From JAGLCW01 sp964422555 (GTDB taxonomy: Bacteria; Caldisericota; Caldisericia; UBA6126): DNA of 10,748 bases. The position numbers and the translations under genes are program-made. Of this stretch, positions 7,342-10,748 are shown one piece after another. Numbering within the stretch: the first letter of the stretch is position 1; every line of letters begins with the position of its first letter. The stretch is taken from NCBI GenBank assembly GCA_964422555.1, contig CAYRBR010000052.1:1-10748 (forward strand). The letters run 5' to 3'. Below the pieces are notes generated by a model. The model made no database searches and was not told where the DNA came from. It saw only the letters and a list, made by a program, of their open reading frames with translations.

Positions 7342-8342
7342 ATACGATCGGAAATTTTATCCAACAACAAATACTAGGAATGAAATGGTTACACGAACTT
7401 ACAGGTACGTTTCTTGAATGGATTGGATTGGATATCCAGTCTATGCTTGGAGGAAGTTTGCATTTTTTCATCTACGATGTAATCAAGATTTTTCTGCTTT
7501 TATCCTTTCTAATTTTTACTATATCTTATATCCAGAGTTTTTTCCCTCCGGAACGAACACGTAGAATTTTATCTCACTTTAAAGGAATTGTAGCGAATTC
7601 TTTAGCTGCCTTACTTGGAACTGTTACCCCTTTTTGTGCCTGTTCCTCAATTCCATTGTTTATTGGCTTTACCAGTGCAGGCTTACCCACGGGAGTTACT
7701 TTTTCCTTTCTAATTTCCTCTCCACTAGTAGACTTGGGTTCTTTAATTCTTCTTACGAGTATCTTTGGTGGCTCAATTGCAATTGCCTATGTTGTTGTAG
7801 GATTAATACTGGCAATTATTGGAGGTACCGTAATTGAAAGATTAAAAATGGATTCACAAATTGAACCCTATGTGAAAAATGCTCCCTTTGTTGAATCGCA
7901 ATCCGAGGAGATTACCACGAAAGAAAGACTCGTATACGCGAAAGAACAAATGGTAAGCACAGTCAAAAAAGTTGCTTTGTATATATTCATTGGTGTAGGT
8001 ATTGGAGCAGTTATTCATAATGTAATTCCCGAAGCTTTTATACAAGCTGTGTTGGGGAAAAACAATGTATTTTCTGTAGTGATTGCAACCGTCATAGGAA
8101 TTCCCATGTATGCAGATATTTTTGGAACTATACCCATTGCAGAAGCATTGTATGCAAAAGGAGTAGGATTGGGGACAATTCTGTCATTTATGATGGCAGT
8201 AACAGCACTATCACTTCCTTCCCTTATTATGCTTCGTAAGGTAGTTAAACCAAAACTGCTTGGATTGTTTATTGGTATTGTTGCAGTGGGAATTATTCTC
8301 ATTGGTTATTTGTTTATCGCCATTCACCCGTGGTTTATGTAG
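7338..8342 (+). CDS. arsP: ArsP/DUF318-type permease, probable arsenical efflux
   Basis: A 334-residue polytopic membrane protein. The family signature follows the second membrane segment: P-F-C100-A-C102-S-S-I-P-L-F-I-G, then G-L-P-T-G-V-T-F-S-F-L-I-S-S-P. A related motif lies in the second half (G-I-P-M-Y-A-D-I-F-G-T-I-P, then K-G-V-G-L-G-T), suggesting two internally similar halves joined by a hydrophilic loop at ~170-205. Characterised ArsP proteins export trivalent organoarsenicals, and a C-x-C at the membrane is consistent with thiol handling of the substrate. The start overlaps the arsR stop by 4 nt and lacks a clear ribosome site, indicating translational coupling. Other soft metals or metalloids cannot be excluded as substrates. 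Confidence 0.88.
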   Translation: MNTIGNFIQQQILGMKWLHELTGTFLEWIGLDIQSMLGGSLHFFIYDVIKIFLLLSFLIFTISYIQSFFPPERTRRILSHFKGIVANSLAALLGTVTPFCACSSIPLFIGFTSAGLPTGVTFSFLISSPLVDLGSLILLTSIFGGSIAIAYVVVGLILAIIGGTVIERLKMDSQIEPYVKNAPFVESQSEEITTKERLVYAKEQMVSTVKKVALYIFIGVGIGAVIHNVIPEAFIQAVLGKNNVFSVVIATVIGIPMYADIFGTIPIAEALYAKGVGLGTILSFMMAVTALSLPSLIMLRKVVKPKLLGLFIGIVAVGIILIGYLFIAIHPWFM

Positions 8343-8365
8343 TTGATACAATGAAATGAGGATAT

Positions 8366-8851
8366 ATGAAAATGACTAAAAATTTTGTTGCATTTGTTTT
8401 GTTGCTCTTTCTTTCGGTATCTGTAATAAGTAACAGTGGTTGTACACAACCAACCAATACACAATCGGATACATCCAATGTAAACGCGAAAGCAGTAGTA
8501 GGGGAAGAAGACGTACCGGAGTATGACAATTATGCAGATTTGCTAAAAGAGCATGTACGATTAGATGGTAAACTTATTATGATGGAACTAGGATCTGATT
8601 CCTGTATCCCCTGTAAACAAATGGAACCAATTATTGAAGATTTACAGGAAAATTACAGCAATTATTTTCATACCGTTTTTGTGAATACTTACGAAGACCC
8701 AGATACAGCTAGAGAATTGGGAATCCAATTCATCCCAACGCAAGTCTTCTTCGATTCAAAAGGTATAGAAAAATATCGACATACTGGATTTTTTTCGAAA
8801 GAAGAAATATTAAGTGTTTTAAAAATGAATGGGTGTGAGTTGCCAGAGTAG
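8366..8851 (+). CDS. Exported thioredoxin-fold protein of the ars operon, possible lipoprotein
   Basis: 161 residues. An N-terminal hydrophobic stretch (~7-22) is followed by N-S-G-C26-T-Q-P. C26 could be lipidated, but Asn at -3 is unusual for a lipobox, so ordinary signal peptidase cleavage is also possible. A polar linker leads to a thioredoxin domain (~50-158): strand L-I-M-M-E-L-G, active site S-D-S-C80-I-P-C83-K-Q-M in place of the usual W-C-G-P-C, and the cis-proline turn F-I-P124-T-Q. It should act outside the cytoplasmic membrane as a disulfide oxidoreductase or thiol carrier. It starts 23 nt after the permease stop with a GAGG site 4 nt before the ATG, and no promoter or terminator separates them, so it is probably the third gene of the arsR operon. 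A role in reducing or delivering arsenicals to the permease is inference. Confidence 0.87.
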   Translation: MKMTKNFVAFVLLLFLSVSVISNSGCTQPTNTQSDTSNVNAKAVVGEEDVPEYDNYADLLKEHVRLDGKLIMMELGSDSCIPCKQMEPIIEDLQENYSNYFHTVFVNTYEDPDTARELGIQFIPTQVFFDSKGIEKYRHTGFFSKEEILSVLKMNGCELPE

Positions 8852-8913
8852 CACCATACGGAATTCTATTAATGTCGAAAATAGGGGGGTGTAGGTAAAA
8901 CTTCTCTGATTCG

Positions 8914-8922
8914 TGGTACAAT
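8914..8922 (+). promoter_or_regulatory. Extended -10 promoter directly before the serine hydrolase
   Basis: TGGTACAAT is an extended -10 element (TG-n-TACAAT). No good -35 hexamer lies 16-18 bp upstream. The expected transcription start, 6-8 nt after the -10, falls at or within a base or two of the ATG at 8929. Confidence 0.45.
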
Positions 8923-8928
8923 ATAAGT

Positions 8929-10014
8929 ATGAAAGTACAAAAGATTATTGTTTCCTTCACGGTTTTATTGGTATTGCTGTGTATTGCGGCTTCTCCCGCT
9001 GGAAAGAATCGCTATGATTTTTCGAAAGTAGATGTCTATCTACAAGAACAAGCGAAAACAAAAAAATCTAAGTGGAACGGGTACCCTGAAGGTAAAATAT
9101 ATCCAGATGGTTTGGCACTTCTTGTAATACAAGATGGGCAAGTACTTTACGATGTTGGTTATGGAGGAATGACAACAAGTTCCGTTATTCCATTTGCTTC
9201 AGGTTCTAAGTGGATTGCTGGTATAACCGTAATGAAAGCAATCGATGAGGGTCATTTGCATTTGGATACGAAAACGAGTGAGTTATTGCCATACTTTGAA
9301 GGGAAGAAAGGTACTGCTACTATTCGACATTTGTTTACACATACAGCAGGATACCCCTCTGATCATCCTCTCTGTTTGAACTTTGACATTACTTTGGAAG
9401 AATGTGTAAAGGGACTTTCTGAAATCCCCTTGGTTTCATCACCTGGACAGAAAATTCGCTACAGTTCTGTTGGGATGCAAATAGGGGCTAGAATGGTAGA
9501 GGTGGCTGTAGAAGAAGATTGGCAAACATACTTCAAGGCACACGTTGCAATACCATTGCAAATGCATAATACTGACTGGGAAGCTCATTTGGCAACTCAA
9601 AATCCACGTATTGCTGGTGCTGTGAGAACAAATGGAAAAGATTATGCAAAATTTCTTCAAATGATACTCAATCATGGGTATGTAAATCAGGTACCTTTCA
9701 TGTCTCAAGACACTCTTAATCTTATGCTTCGTGATCAGACTGGGAATGCAGAAATAGATAGTATTTGGCAAAACTACCGATATGGAATAGGTTGTTTTAT
9801 GGAAACTATGGATGAAGACAAAAATGGGATTATTATATCTCACCCTGGTTCGATTGGGGTAGCCCCTTGGATTGATCGATCGCGGGGATTAGTATGCGTG
9901 CTTTCTGCTTCTTGTGGATTTAACGATTCTGTTGGTGTATATAGAGAATTGCAAGAATTGGTTGCTGAAGCAGTTGATGCACCCCGTCCAATCCGTTATA
10001 GATCTCCTCGTTAA
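8929..10014 (+). CDS. Exported serine hydrolase of the beta-lactamase/EstB-type family
   Basis: 361 residues with a signal peptide (K-V-Q-K, then a hydrophobic core to ~22, probable cleavage near A-S-P-A). The three active-site elements of the class C beta-lactamase / penicillin-recognising esterase fold are present: S91-G-S-K94 (S-x-x-K nucleophile and base), Y178-S-S180 in the Y-x-N position with Ser instead of Asn, and H305-P-G307 replacing K-T-G. The H-x-G form is common in esterases and D-aminopeptidases of the family, so a broad esterase or amidase role is likelier than drug resistance. Other family marks are I-R-H-L-F-T-H-T-A-G and S-P-G-Q-K-I-R-Y-S-S. The start is set by the signal peptide, since no Shine-Dalgarno site lies at the right distance. 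Its own promoter separates it from the ars operon. Confidence 0.9.
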   Translation: MKVQKIIVSFTVLLVLLCIAASPAGKNRYDFSKVDVYLQEQAKTKKSKWNGYPEGKIYPDGLALLVIQDGQVLYDVGYGGMTTSSVIPFASGSKWIAGITVMKAIDEGHLHLDTKTSELLPYFEGKKGTATIRHLFTHTAGYPSDHPLCLNFDITLEECVKGLSEIPLVSSPGQKIRYSSVGMQIGARMVEVAVEEDWQTYFKAHVAIPLQMHNTDWEAHLATQNPRIAGAVRTNGKDYAKFLQMILNHGYVNQVPFMSQDTLNLMLRDQTGNAEIDSIWQNYRYGIGCFMETMDEDKNGIIISHPGSIGVAPWIDRSRGLVCVLSASCGFNDSVGVYRELQELVAEAVDAPRPIRYRSPR

Positions 10015-10109
10015 CAAGAAATATTCGATTTTAATAAATTTTTGTTACTATAGTTACATGTTCTTAGTTTTATGACCGTAAATAGCAATATTAACATGAA
10101 GGAGCTTTT
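10015..10109 (+). promoter_or_regulatory. Intergenic leader with ribosome binding site for the DUF3089 gene
   Basis: A 95-nt AT-rich gap. It contains a quasi-palindrome around ACTATAGT (10044-10057), where TACTAT or TATAGT could serve as a -10, but no convincing -35 is visible. AAGGAG at 10099-10104 stands 5 nt before the ATG at 10110 and is a good ribosome binding site. No terminator hairpin for the preceding gene is apparent. Confidence 0.4.
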
Positions 10110-10748
10110 ATGAAAGTATTTGCGCAAATTACAGCATTTGTTCTGGCATTGGCACTTGTATTTGTTTCTTGTACAAACCAAGATAAAACAGAAGAGAAGG
10201 AACAACCTGTGGAACCCACAGTAAACTATGAAGAGACCTCTAACTGGTTGGCACTTCCTGAGGTAATTGACAGAGAAGTTGATTGTTTCTATGTCTATCC
10301 AACGGTTAGTAATAGTGAAACAGGTTCTATGGACATCAACAGCGAAAGCGAACGTCTGTTGGCACAAGGTATTTACGAAGCCCAAGCTACGGTATATGAA
10401 GACGATACCAATATGTTTGCTCCTTATTACCGACAAATGTCAACAGGTGTGAAAATGCCAGAAGACAACCCCGATTTCTTAGCCACCGATACGGAAGAAT
10501 TTAAGCAAGGTGCTAAAGACGTGGAAGCGGCATTTAACTATTACATAGACAATCTTAACGAAGGAAGACCCTTTATAATTGCTGGTCATAGCCAGGGAAC
10601 CATGGCACTTATCGAGTTAATTAAGAATCGCTTTGGTGCTGACCCAGAGCTACGCGAACGAATGGTAGCTGCTTATTTTATTGGTTATACGGTAACTGAC
10701 GAAGAATTGGAAGAATATATCGAATTAGATGAAGATGGCAAGGAGGTG
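10110..10748 (+). CDS. DUF3089-family alpha/beta hydrolase lipoprotein, 3' truncated by window end
   Basis: 213 codons are open to the last base, with no stop, so the C-terminal part is missing. A signal peptide ends F-V-S-C21-T-N, a relaxed lipobox that would anchor the protein by a lipidated Cys21. A charged linker (~22-40) follows. The mature part shows DUF3089 marks: D-C-F-Y-V-Y-P-T-V near 58-66, then N-M-F-A-P-Y-Y-R-Q, and the nucleophile elbow A-G159-H-S161-Q-G163 with S161 as catalytic serine. The catalytic acid and histidine would lie beyond the window. It is likely an exported esterase or lipase; the substrate is unknown. Direction and function class resemble the serine hydrolase just upstream, but spacing and a separate ribosome site do not prove one transcript. 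Confidence 0.87.
   Translation, partial: MKVFAQITAFVLALALVFVSCTNQDKTEEKEQPVEPTVNYEETSNWLALPEVIDREVDCFYVYPTVSNSETGSMDINSESERLLAQGIYEAQATVYEDDTNMFAPYYRQMSTGVKMPEDNPDFLATDTEEFKQGAKDVEAAFNYYIDNLNEGRPFIIAGHSQGTMALIELIKNRFGADPELRERMVAAYFIGYTVTDEELEEYIELDEDGKEV

Noticed and set aside
8882..8896. G-run GGGGGG and GTAGG as a ribosome site for the serine hydrolase
   Set aside because: It lies more than 30 nt before the ATG, too far for a Shine-Dalgarno site.
8929..10014. Serine hydrolase as a true beta-lactamase resistance gene
   Set aside because: The K-T-G box is H-P-G and the Y-x-N asparagine is Ser, which fits esterase/peptidase-type members better.
636..10452. Additional short open frames lying antisense or out of frame within the genes above (for example at 1259-1594, 9439-9843 and 10011-10436)
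   Set aside because: They lie wholly or mostly inside well-supported genes, have low-complexity or Cys/Phe/Ser-rich translations typical of shadow frames, and lack ribosome sites.

Overview
The window is AT-rich bacterial DNA, densely packed with genes and with short gaps. There are no RNA genes, insertion sequences or CRISPR arrays. Shine-Dalgarno sites are mostly weak or moderate. Several proteins are exported, and one has a relaxed lipobox (F-V-S-C). I tentatively favour a low-GC bacterium with spirochaete-like features over a typical Firmicute. No marker gene in the window settles this.

Left part (1-6786). The plus-strand 3' end of an unrecognised membrane protein converges on a three-gene minus-strand operon. 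Read 5' to 3', the operon encodes (i) a soluble triple-PAS sensor histidine kinase, (ii) a protein joining a FakA-type DAK2/DhaL kinase module to a FakB-type DegV lipid-binding module, apparently a single-chain fatty acid kinase, and (iii) a secreted 840-residue protein that appears to join a clan CD (caspase/legumain-like) cysteine peptidase domain to a glycoside-hydrolase-like TIM barrel and a C-terminal beta domain. The gaps are 12 nt and 1 nt, so the genes are probably co-transcribed.

Middle part (6787-8851). A divergent control region carries two long palindromes that share a 14-base core in opposite orientation, centred 33 bp apart. Downstream is a plus-strand operon: an ArsR-family repressor with cysteine metalloid-site motifs, an ArsP-type (DUF318) permease overlapping it by 4 nt, and an exported thioredoxin-fold protein. 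The simplest reading is an arsenical-responsive efflux operon, with the palindromes as its operators.

Right part (8852-10748). Two plus-strand exported hydrolases follow. One is a serine beta-lactamase/esterase-type protein whose extended -10 element lies so close to the ATG that its mRNA may be leaderless. The other is a DUF3089-family alpha/beta hydrolase lipoprotein cut off by the window end.

The least ordinary items are the putative caspase-like/TIM-barrel fusion, the FakA-FakB fusion beside it, the degenerate ATP-lid motif in the kinase, and the paired operators.
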